Program-made: the position numbers and the translations under genes
DNA from: Mnemiopsis leidyi
Lineage: Eukaryota > Ctenophora > Tentaculata > Lobata > Bolinopsidae
Assembly: GCA_000226015.1 (NCBI GenBank)
Contig: JH154003.1
Coordinates: 125,376 to 153,135 of the forward strand
DNA length: 27,760 bases
Direction: 5' to 3'
In this document: piece after piece, positions 19,566 to 27,760 of the stretch
How the letters are laid out: each line of letters opens with the position of its first letter
How positions within the stretch are numbered: position 1 is the first letter of the stretch
Notes under the pieces: generated by a model
Told to the model about the DNA's origin: nothing
Databases searched by the model: none
The model's input: the letters and a program-made list of their open reading frames with translations, nothing else

Positions 19566-20990
19566 TCAGAGAGTTTTCGATTTGTCTTTCGTAGGATCGA
19601 TTTTCAGATTATTGTTTGCAGATTCTTTTTTTCTGTTGTTTCTACTTCCAAATCTAGCTCGGTTGATAAGGGATCTAGTCTTGTCGATAAAAGAGAAATG
19701 TTTAGTAGGAGTTGGTTCGTTCGAGGTGTCCGCTCGGTCTCCCTCTGTCTTAATAGCCCAGCTAGGTTTTCGAACACCAACCGAATCAAAAGATCCAGTG
19801 CTACCTTGGTGAATTTCAAGAGCTTTGACGGAGTCCAAAGTAGTGCAGGATCGTCTGGTGGACTTGGTGGAAAACTGACGGGCGGGTTTTCTCGGCGGAA
19901 CAGGATTTCTGGAGACGTGAGGAGCAGGGAGTTTAGGCGGCAGGATATGCGGACTGGGAGTCACAGTGGACAGGGGCAGTCTGACTTGGTAGGGCATGTA
20001 AAGCGGGTCTCCGTTCAAGGACTGGTGTCTCCTGACCGTTGGTTTTGTGGGTTTCTTGCGGTGCCTAAAGGAGCTAGAGCCACCTAAAGGGCGGAGTTTT
20101 GGGAAGGTGTTTTCAGAGGTTAGCTTTGAGGAGAGATTGAGATCAGTTAGGGCTTGTAAAGCAAGGGCTTTACAGAGAGCGGTGTTTTGGTCGTGACTCT
20201 CACCTGGGGCCACCTCTTCAAGGAGGTTTTCCTGATTTAAGCGAGTTCCATCTTCGACAACCATGCTGTCCCCTTTATTAATTGGAACGACTGTAGGACA
20301 CTCGGAGGATATTTCCGACAGAGGTTCGTAGTAGGCTTGAGAACTTTGTGGGAAGACGTGAGACACAGTGTCGTATGATATAGGAGTGCTTAAAGTTGAG
20401 CTGTTTATTAGACTCATTCTGTTTCCCAAATGTCGACTGGACATAGATGCTCTTGAAATGGGCATTTGAGAGGGTGCTTCTGAAGTTATAGGTGAGTTAT
20501 CTTGAGGAGTTTGGGAAAGAGACCAGGATCGAAGTAACGAGCTTGGATTTGAAAAAGGAGTCGAAGGAAAGGAAGCATATGTTGCCATTGTGAACCTACT
20601 GTCAGTGTACTCGGATAGACTCTGCAGAAGGTTTACTTTACTCTCGTCTGTAACTGTAGAGGGTCCTCCTATTTCATGAATTAAAGTGGACGGAGTTTCA
20701 GGGTACGCTGCTCCCGTTACTCCACCCAAACTCTCCAACAGCTGTAGAGAAGCCCGAGCGTACTGAGCCATCGCTGCCTGGAACTCATTCTGGGGCTCCA
20801 TGTTGTCAAGTGTCTGAAAAGCAAGTCTGAGGTCGCCCCGACAGGAGGTCATCTGAGTGAGCGAGGCTGAGGCGATGTTATCCATCGTGCTTACAACATC
20901 ACTCAAATGATGCGACTCCCATTCCGGCGAGCCCGGACTCCCACCACCGGAAACGATGTGCTGCAGCGCATCCCGCAGATTCAATTTCAT
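19566..20990 (-). CDS. Unidentified proline- and serine-rich protein, about 474 aa
   Basis: An open frame of 475 codons from the first in-frame ATG (20990, MKLNLRDALQHIV). An upstream exon joined at an AG near 21005 is possible. I do not recognise the family. Residues 1-95 look folded and helical (VVSTMDNIASASL; NEFQAAMAQYARASLQLLES), then a long Ser/Thr/Pro-rich disordered stretch. From about 310 to 380 it is basic and proline-rich (FRHRKKPTKPTVRRHQSLNG, ILPPKLPAPHVSR, VPPRKPARQF), with PxxP-type SH3 ligand motifs and RxxS sites that could bind 14-3-3 (inference). The C-terminus is basic (SLINRARFGSRNNRKKE). This looks like a cytoplasmic adaptor or scaffold, but that is inference from composition only. 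It lies between the 197-aa gene and MSS4, same strand. Confidence 0.8.
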   Translation of the reverse strand: MKLNLRDALQHIVSGGGSPGSPEWESHHLSDVVSTMDNIASASLTQMTSCRGDLRLAFQTLDNMEPQNEFQAAMAQYARASLQLLESLGGVTGAAYPETPSTLIHEIGGPSTVTDESKVNLLQSLSEYTDSRFTMATYASFPSTPFSNPSSLLRSWSLSQTPQDNSPITSEAPSQMPISRASMSSRHLGNRMSLINSSTLSTPISYDTVSHVFPQSSQAYYEPLSEISSECPTVVPINKGDSMVVEDGTRLNQENLLEEVAPGESHDQNTALCKALALQALTDLNLSSKLTSENTFPKLRPLGGSSSFRHRKKPTKPTVRRHQSLNGDPLYMPYQVRLPLSTVTPSPHILPPKLPAPHVSRNPVPPRKPARQFSTKSTRRSCTTLDSVKALEIHQGSTGSFDSVGVRKPSWAIKTEGDRADTSNEPTPTKHFSFIDKTRSLINRARFGSRNNRKKESANNNLKIDPTKDKSKTL

Positions 20991-21327
20991 GTCATACCGA
21001 CATCTAATCAAAGGCTAAAACGCACGTATGTCAATTCGAAGTTGGGAGATAAGTTAAAAATATGCACTGTCGTCAGAAAAAAAGATGTAATGTAGCCAGT
21101 ACATGGGCTGGGGCGAACTGTGTGGCTTGAAGTCGAGATGTCATAGGCTTCTCTAATTGGACGAAACTAATTGCATAAAATTATCAGCCTAATTTTTAGG
21201 TGCAAATACTTGCTGAAATTAATTAACGAATTCCAAAGTTCCTTTTGAAGTTTTATGCGTAAAGTTGGTTGATTAATATTCATGGGCTCATACCAATTTT
21301 TCCCGGAATTTTAACGCTCGTGAAGGC

Positions 21328-21333
21328 TTTATT
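21328..21333 (-). promoter_or_regulatory. Candidate poly(A) signal AATAAA
   Basis: AATAAA on the minus strand, about 370 nt after the MSS4 stop; the only clear hexamer I saw in that stretch. Confidence 0.35.
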
Positions 21334-21703
21334 TATCGTAAAACAAAGTTTATCACAAGAAAACGTAAATTGCAAACAAAGAAACCAGTGACCAGCCAGC
21401 AATAATTACAAAGGGAATATTTGCAACTATCATAAATCAGCCTAACAAAAAATACTCATAGCGCCATAACGTCAAGAGTGCTACTGCTTAAATGTCAACA
21501 TTTGCCCTTCAGCACAAGAATTCATATAAAAACGTCAGCATTTATAAAACGTCCGGTTAACGTCAGGTGTCTAAAATAGACTTGTAAAAAATTGCCGAAA
21601 CCAGCGGCAAACAAAATAAAGATATATCTTGTCATCAACTCAAAGGAAAGAGAAAATTTGAAAAATTTCCCCCCTAGATATCCAAATTCCAGACTGCAGT
21701 CGG

Positions 21704-22228
21704 CTACTCTAGGTATCTGACCCGCTGTGCGGCAATATAAAACCTGGTCTTATCGGTAATGTCGTGCCAACCTATCGGTCCCACCTCGCAGTCCGCACAA
21801 GACAGAAACTTGATGTTCTCCACAAGGTGAGAGACACCGATATTCTCGAATGCCATCAAAGAGTTGAGTAACCAGAACCTGGTCACTATCTCATGCTCGG
21901 GTGCGTCTACTTTGTACCGAGACATCTTCATTTCACTCTCCACCAGCACAGCCGTGTCTGCTAGACAGATCTTGCTCCTGCATCTGGGGCAGTGGATCTG
22001 CTTGTTCTTACTCCCCATCTCACACTCAACAGACTCCCAGCCCACCAGGGGCAGGTTGGCTGACTGGTTGGCGTTGTTCTCGCTTGATATTGGAGTTCCT
22101 CCCATTAGAAGTTTTTGGATTTCTCGGAGTTGTTCTGCTGTCAGCTGCTGCTGGGGAATGATGTCGTTATCTGTAGGGAGCTGTTCTGTGGAATCAGAGG
22201 AGGGTTGTTGCTCGGTGTTACTTGACAT
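21704..22228 (-). CDS. RABIF: MSS4/RABIF, Rab-interacting factor (zinc-binding Rab chaperone)
   Basis: MSS4 binds nucleotide-free exocytic Rabs (Rab1, Rab3, Rab8, Rab10 and others) in the cytosol, as a weak exchange factor and mainly a stabilising chaperone. The single-exon frame gives 174 residues. Residues 1-60 are a Gln/Ser/Asn-rich extension absent from the 123-aa human protein. The MSS4 fold then follows, with zinc ligands C80 and C83 (IHCPRCRSKICL) and C144 and C147 (FLSCADCEVGPIGWH). The last block, NIKFLSCADCEVGPIGWH, is nearly identical to human, and the end RFYIAAQRVRYLE fits. The start ATG is the first in the frame. Its neighbour about 1.5 kb away, same strand, is a Rab3-like gene, a known client type. 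Confidence 0.96.
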   Translation of the reverse strand: MSSNTEQQPSSDSTEQLPTDNDIIPQQQLTAEQLREIQKLLMGGTPISSENNANQSANLPLVGWESVECEMGSKNKQIHCPRCRSKICLADTAVLVESEMKMSRYKVDAPEHEIVTRFWLLNSLMAFENIGVSHLVENIKFLSCADCEVGPIGWHDITDKTRFYIAAQRVRYLE

Positions 22229-23774
22229 ATTAGCCTGTCACAGAGATTGTATTAGGATATTATAAGTTTAAATCAATCATTCATCGACATTATGGAGGAA
22301 AACAACTGAACATGATGTTTTAAAATAAATCATATTGAAGTTTGAAAATTACTTCTATTATAATGATCAAAGAAATGGCAAATTATGTGATTCAAACTTC
22401 ATATTATAAAATTCACTTTTATCATTTTGAAAAAAGGAAGAAACTTTCGTTTTCATAAAATTTATTCAAATTTAACTCGTAAATATTCTATACAGTTCTA
22501 CATTGAATACATTCGCACAATTTGTTGAAATCATTTCCATCTGTAATCAAAATAGCTACAATCACAATTTTCTAATAAATGAAATAATTTTTTATCATAG
22601 ATAGTAATTCGCAATTTTACCATTTATTTTAACTGTTAACTTTTCCAATAGTTTTGGCTAAAAATTCGTTGAAATTTTGGGCATGACATACCCATTTAGA
22701 AAATTAAATGCCACTTTTAATGTAATGCAATTTTGCAATGCACACACCCTTTAAAGAAACTCAAATCTTTCAGATTATTCAAATTGCAATCCTCATCGTT
22801 CACCGAATTTAGAAAGAAACCAGTCCTCTCGTTTTGTGTCTCAATCATAAATATTGCTCTGAGAACATGAGTGCGCAATACTTAGACAGCAGGATACAGA
22901 AAACTAAAATTGTAATCTTTAACTAAAACGAAAGTCATAAACACAAAACATTAGCTCAACAAATCGCTTACAAGTTACTTAATTATGCAGATTGCACGCG
23001 ATGCCTCTGATATATAAAACGTGAAATATCTCACATTTTTAAGTTTGATTATCTGAGTCTGGCCAATATCCGGGCTGAAGACTTACAAAAGATATATTGT
23101 GAAAACTTCTGATAACACAAAAAATTTTGTTAGTTACTCAAGAATGTTGCACTAGAAGTAAAGTTGGTCTGAGATCCAATAAGATTCGTCATAGTTATAA
23201 ACTATCAATACCTCCCTCATTTCATTTCTTGCGGTTTCGTTAAAAGAATTACAACCGAAGTTGTATAGCTACAGATTTCACATTGCACAAGAAAATTAAA
23301 CCGACAAATTGAAAAATACATCATACATCATAAATATTAGATATTAGATATATGATAATACATCAATAATAAATAATTTTTAGAATCAGATTAAACGAAA
23401 TACCACACAAAATGCAAATTCATTAAAACTTCTTCAAGCGGAGATACTAAAACCAAAAAGAACCAAAACCATGGATCTAGATTTTCAAGCCTCAAAAAGC
23501 CTAGCCATATTTCTACTAATTTCATCTAGATAAAAAATATCTCAACCTGTTAGAAGCCAAGCTCTGCAGGGCTTGCAGGCCGAACACAATCATTTTATAA
23601 GATAGACTTGTACATGGGTGTAATCATCACATTTAAAGACCACTGTTCCAACTTCTGCTGGTTTAATCACTAATTGTTCACACGAATGCCATAAACTACA
23701 TATGGTGACACGTTTTTAATAGTGGATGTTGGAGAGTGCACACTGTACAGGCCTACACGCTAATAAACTTAGAC
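22229..23774. other. Intergenic between MSS4 and the Rab3-like gene, about 1.5 kb
   Basis: Very AT-rich and without a supportable gene. It should contain the MSS4 promoter and the Rab3-like 3' UTR; ATTAAA variants on the minus strand lie at 23715-23720 and 23662-23667, 55-110 nt after the Rab stop. Confidence 0.5.
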
Positions 23775-25840
23775 TCAACACAAACATGATGAATCAGAGG
23801 CCTGAGATTTGTTGAGTGGGACTGTGTCTGCTTTATCTTCCAGGTCATTTACACTATCGGCCATCTGAAAGGAATAAGGTTTTATTTTACGACCTAAAAT
23901 AGGAAAATTCTGATTACGTTTTCAAACGTTCGATGTCTGGAGTTCAGACGCAGCGTATTTTACAATCTTGGAATTTATGAGAAACTTTTTGTCATGCTAC
24001 TGATTTGAAAGTAAGTTCGCAAATTGGGCTATTCTTGAGAAAGGTTACCTGCACACATATCGAGCTCACTAGAGCATGAAACGTGGATTGTACACTGTCT
24101 GAAGTTTTGGCGCTCGCTTCAAAGAAATCATATCCCAACTCACTTGCGAGATCCTGGAATTTATAAAATTGGAACATTATCCAAACTTATTGCGATCTAT
24201 GCATATGATACAATCGATCTAGACAGGTTTTCCCAAAAAAATCATATACCTAGCATAGTCTTAGTGACCAAGTGTGCGACAGTAACAGTGAAACCTCTAT
24301 TTACACGGTAACTAGAGGCACGGTAAAAAGATGTTTTACTGTATCGAGAAATAATTGGGGAAATGGAGAAGCCCGGTGAATCGAGGGACACGGTAAATAG
24401 AGGCACGGTAAATAGAGGTCTAACAGTACTTACTTTGCCACGTTGGGTCGGCACGGCACGCTGGTCCTCCAAATCGCTCTTGTTCGCCACAATGATAATC
24501 TGTGCGTTCCCGAAACTATGCTGCTGGACCTTGTGATAATGTATCTGTGTTTAACATTAAGAGGACAGTTCTCGAGAAGTATGTGCTTCTCACAGCCCGC
24601 TCTCAACACGCCTCTCAGTAAAACAAGTGTCTTTGTGGCTGGACTTTTGTGCTGTACAAAAAAACCGGAAGTGACACACAACACAGAACGAACTACACTT
24701 ACACATCCTTTGTATACATATTTTCTAGACAACATGAGAGGAGATGGTATCTACATGCCACATACTACATTGTCACACTGAACGTTAAGCTTACCAAAAG
24801 AATTTGGCATGCTTCTGTAGCAAGAGGAAAGCCTCTGGACAAATGACAAAAATCAAATTTAAAAAGAAGTCTGAAGTTACAGGACAGTAAATAGCAATGT
24901 CAGTGCGTAGCAGTATTAAGGAATTTAAACATAACGAAAAGTCACTAAATGGAATTTTCTAATAAGTAAATTATCTTGCCATTTTTCATCAACACAAATA
25001 CTATTTTATTTGCAAATAAAAGTTTATGCTAATTGATAGACATAAGTACCTGACTCAGCCAATTCCTTATGTCAAGAAAAGATGTTTCGTTGGTAATATC
25101 ATACATGACTAGAAATCCCATGGCATGGCGGTAGTACTGAGTTGTTATGATCTTATACCTCTCCTGAAAATGGGATTAAATTTGGAGTAATCAATATCAT
25201 CATGTAATCATGTATGTTCACAAGCATAGCAAATAGATCGATAAAAATAATCAATGATTATACTGGGAATTTTAAAACAAATTGTAAACGGTCAAGTTCA
25301 GCCGGTTTAAGTCATCAAAAGATGTCCAACCTGACCAGCAGTGTCCCAAACTTGAAGTTTTATTCTTTTATCTTTTACTGTTACAGTTTTAACTTTAAAA
25401 TCAATCCCAACTGTGCTCACAAACGCTGGATTAAATTTTCCCTCACAATACTGAAAAAATTATAACTCGTTATTTCAACCCTAGGCCCAAACAAATCAGA
25501 ACAGTGGTCAGAAACATATATCATAATATTATAAAACCGGTATATGATAATCAGACCAACACTCATGGTGGTATGTGGTATTTTTATTACAATATAAATA
25601 GTATGCCAATAGTGTAAATTCGAACATGATTATGTGTAAACTCATTACAATATGATATGATAGGAACATACCAATTCTCCGAATGTACATGGTGATACAT
25701 ACTTGTAATAAGAATGAGGTCTTGCCAACTCCAGAGTTTCCAATCAGCAGAATTTTAAACATGCAATCGAAATTCATGTCACTGTACTCTGCCCCAGGAT
25801 TGCTTTCCGCTAATGGTGTTTCTGAAGCAGTTGGAGCCAT
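23775..25840 (-). CDS. RAB3: Rab3-like small GTPase, six exons, complete (225 aa)
   Basis: Rab3 proteins control docking and release of secretory vesicles. Exons in coding order: 25703-25840, 25331-25450, 25050-25163, 24434-24544, 24049-24153, 23775-23864. All introns are phase 0 with GT-AG borders; total 225 aa plus stop. [20 protein letters not shown] gives the P-loop GNSGVGKT (34-41). Switch I is [14 protein letters not shown], switch [20 protein letters not shown], then the guanine motifs NKSD (145-148) and SAK (175-177). The C-terminus SSCLC ends in a CxC double-geranylgeranylation site, as in Rab3. The NFD-MFKIL start, [11 protein letters not shown] and [12 protein letters not shown] favour Rab3 over Rab27, Rab26 or Rab8. 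Divergence in helix 3 ([15 protein letters not shown]) leaves the exact orthology open. Confidence 0.95.
24286..24426. mobile_element. Second pogo/Tigger-like MITE, in Rab3-like intron 4
   Basis: Inverted termini 24286-24304 (CAGTGAAACCTCTATTTAC) and 24408-24426 match at 16 of 19 positions; TA follows the right end, and the left end has TA plus one base. Subterminal CACGGTAAATAGAGG repeats and a CCCGGTGAATCGAGGG stretch (about 24372-24387) link it to the MITE at 1932-2541. It is diverged and only about 141 bp. Its right end stops about 7 nt from the exon 4 splice donor. Confidence 0.75.
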
Positions 25841-26394
25841 TGCAAACAGAGCAGAAGTGAAGCCTTTACATCATTCTAAGAAAAAGTTGGGGGTTACTAA
25901 TATTTCATAATTAATAAGTACCATCTAATTTAGTGTGAATTTTCAGTTTATGTATGAAATATTGGCAGATAATTTGATTAGTCTTAATAAGGGCGTTTTG
26001 TGCTTGTGGTGCATTAAGTGTACGAAATTGTGTATTAGCTTTTTAAAAATTCAGACAGGATTTCGAAATCCAACTCATCTTTGATCAGTTTTAATATAAT
26101 ACACCCTAATACATTTCTTTCATTCACTAGTCACTACACAAATATACATTATATCCACTTGTCAAACAAAGACATTATGACTCCTAGATTTTTTAGCAGT
26201 AAGGAATATAAAATAGGGATAGGACCATAAAGTTATAAAACATCTTTTCATCTTTAAGAATTCTCACAACAGATCTTTGCAACAAGTCTTCAGAGTGTTT
26301 GTTCAGTACCATAAGCATCACTTTGGCTGCCTTTGCTAATGTAAATAGATCAATAGTCAACTACAGCTTCAGTACAAATTTGATGAGAAATTGC
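25841..26394. other. Intergenic between the Rab3-like gene and mL41
   Basis: Upstream region of the Rab3-like gene. An open minus-strand stretch of 55 codons (26193-26360; contains LAKAAKVMLMVLNKHSEDLL) has protein-like composition but no ATG at its start. A splice from the mL41 exon would not be in phase with it. I leave it unassigned. Confidence 0.4.
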
Positions 26395-26736
26395 TCACTT
26401 GAAACTACCAGTGCTTAATGTAATTGTGTCAAGATATTCAATGGGCTGGGGAGGAGCAGTTTCTTCTTCACTGATTTCAGCAGAAACAAATGCTTTTAAT
26501 TTGAAGTTTTTCAAATTAGGCACAACAAGTTGAGGGATCATCAAAGGATCTTCTACAAAAGCACTTGAGTCTTTCGATAAGTAACCATACTGAGAGGTGG
26601 TTCTTTTATTATATCTCCAATACGACCCAGTTCGGTCATCCTTTCCAGTTTTTGGTCCCCTGTGTTTGAATGGCTTTATGAACCTGTCTCGTCTAATACA
26701 AGCACTAGCAACACGCCCAATAATTCCAGTTGTCAT
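26395..26736 (-). CDS. MRPL41: Mitochondrial ribosomal protein mL41 (MRPL41)
   Basis: mL41 is a subunit of the mitochondrial large ribosomal subunit. The open frame extends further upstream, but I prefer the ATG at 26736: it gives MTTGIIGRVASACIRRDRF, an Arg-rich amphipathic mitochondrial presequence, and 113 residues. HRGPKTGKDDRTG (25-37) corresponds to the KRGPR...GRKG part of human mL41. MIPQLVVPNLKNFKLKAFVS (66-85) matches human [20 protein letters not shown] closely. The C-terminus stops at STGSFK, about 35-40 residues before the human end. A GTGAGC donor-like site overlaps the stop codon, so a further 3' exon is possible. Start choice moderately sure, family sure. Confidence 0.88.
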   Translation of the reverse strand: MTTGIIGRVASACIRRDRFIKPFKHRGPKTGKDDRTGSYWRYNKRTTSQYGYLSKDSSAFVEDPLMIPQLVVPNLKNFKLKAFVSAEISEEETAPPQPIEYLDTITLSTGSFK

Positions 26737-26832
26737 TAACCTTGCTGAAAGATTGTCAATTATTGAACTCCATATACTATATATAAGAAATTCAATTATA
26801 CGTAATTGAACAGTGCTAAAATTTTCATACAA

Positions 26833-27302
26833 ATCTTAAGAATACATCAAAATAAGACAACATTACAATTTGAAAATCAGCACAGTAACAAAGTTTTAGG
26901 ACATGTCACATATGGTGATCTTGACTTGAAAGCAAATATTTGCTGTATGGGGCATAAGGCCCATATCCTTAAATAATTCAGAAAAAAATTGGGAGAAAAT
27001 TTTATTGACCCAGGCTTTTGTCAATTATAACTAGCGACGCCCTATCACCCATTTGAAAGCCTTGCATAAGAGAACCATTTGCCCCTTCAGAATTATGCAT
27101 AATTGGATTTGAATGTGAATCAAATTTTCACAGCAAAAACACAAAATTATAACAAGTGTTATGGCAGCTATGTTTTGTCAGTAATGATTGCTTTGTCAGT
27201 TATTATCATAAAAATGTCAGATTAGCTGTGATTCTCACTTTATTTAACAACAAAATGATAATCACAACATTTATAATCACAACATTTACACGAACCTGAA
27301 AA
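26833..27302. other. Intergenic upstream of mL41
   Basis: No gene seen. A 16-bp direct duplication (ATAATCACAACATTTA) lies at about 27258-27290, just before the LINE fragment. Confidence 0.5.
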
Positions 27303-27745
27303 TCTACGCTACCAAGCATTGAGAAGCCTGAAGTTGAACCTAATATTTTGTGTGATATAGATATTACCTTTGACAAAGTAAAGCATCAACTTGAGGGCTT
27401 AAATTGCTTTAAGAGCTATGGTCCTGATGGTGTACACCCTAAACTTTTAAAATCACTGGCTGACGATTCTTCATTTGTTTTAGATCAGGATTTTTAGTAG
27501 ATCAGGGGTAAATTTGGCACGTAAGCCAGGGAAAAGTAAAGTTTCCAAGATTAAATGTATTCGTATAAATTTTCTTAAATGATAGGGTGATGTCCTTTTA
27601 GAATAAGCTACCCAAAGAGGTGAAGACTGCATTAAATCTAAATATTGTTTAATCTAATCTAGAGATGTTTAAGGGCAGAACTAAGGCTTTAGGGATTTTT
27701 GGTAGTGGGAACTTTTGGGATATTTCTGATGATGTCTTCAAATAG
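27303..27745 (+). mobile_element. Decayed non-LTR retrotransposon (LINE) fragment
   Basis: An open stretch at 27303-27497 encodes the start of a reverse transcriptase: FDKVKHQLEGLNCFKSYGPD then GVHPKLLKSLADD, matching the LINE pattern L..L...KS.GPDG.HP..LK..A. It runs into a TAG. Further on, with several stops and frame changes, NKLPKEVKTALNLNIV (about 27602-27650) resembles the C-terminal WN.LP.EVV.APS.N.F tail of the same kind of protein. The RT catalytic region between the two is missing, so this is an internally deleted, dead copy. The clade cannot be fixed. Confidence 0.8.
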
Positions 27746-27760
27746 TATTGAAAGTGGAAA

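Noticed and set aside
19604-20087. Other-frame ORFs (71 and 129 codons) over the 474-aa gene
   Set aside because: They are shadows of the longer minus-strand frame, which alone has consistent composition over its whole length.

Overview
This is nuclear DNA of an animal: AT-rich, with short GT-AG introns, DNA transposons, a LINE remnant and minisatellites. The gene set (a GIT-type ArfGAP, a Rab3-like GTPase with a C-terminal CLC prenylation motif, MSS4, mitoribosomal mL41, PWP2 and a roughly 297-nt SRP RNA with an animal-type Alu domain) points to Metazoa. Protein divergence from vertebrates suggests an invertebrate, perhaps early-branching, but the species cannot be fixed from the sequence alone.

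Layout. All seven protein genes found lie on the minus strand. From left to right: the 5' part of a GIT-family ArfGAP (six exons, 1055-3614; the rest lies beyond the left edge); a repeat-bearing intergenic stretch (3615-7371); the complete 16-exon PWP2 gene (7372-16653, 837 aa by my exon join); an unidentified 197-aa basic coiled-coil protein (17483-18076); an unidentified proline-rich, largely disordered protein of about 474 aa (19566-20990); MSS4/RABIF (21704-22228); a complete six-exon Rab3-like gene (23775-25840, 225 aa); mL41/MRPL41 (26395-26736); and a decayed LINE fragment at the right edge on the plus strand. All exon joins keep frame across every junction and follow the known proteins, so the two complete multi-exon models (PWP2, Rab3-like) are firm.

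The one RNA gene is a 7SL/SRP RNA on the plus strand (about 8131-8427), nested antisense inside PWP2 intron 14. It has a TATA-like box about 26 nt upstream and a T-run terminator. Nearly all of its length is open in minus-strand frames, so it can be mistaken for protein-coding sequence.

Functional links: PWP2 (SSU processome), SRP RNA (ER targeting) and mL41 (mitoribosome) serve protein production. MSS4 and the Rab3-like GTPase are neighbours in the same orientation, and MSS4 is a known chaperone/weak exchange factor for exocytic Rabs including Rab3. GIT also acts in membrane traffic and adhesion.

The most unusual structure is around PWP2 exon 8, which is flanked by two unrelated minisatellites. 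One, 17 bp x 16, contains an exact 11-nt copy of exon 8's own 5' splice site in most units. Two related pogo/Tigger-like MITEs sit in introns of GIT and Rab3; the second abuts a splice donor. I found no sign of a new multi-gene system.
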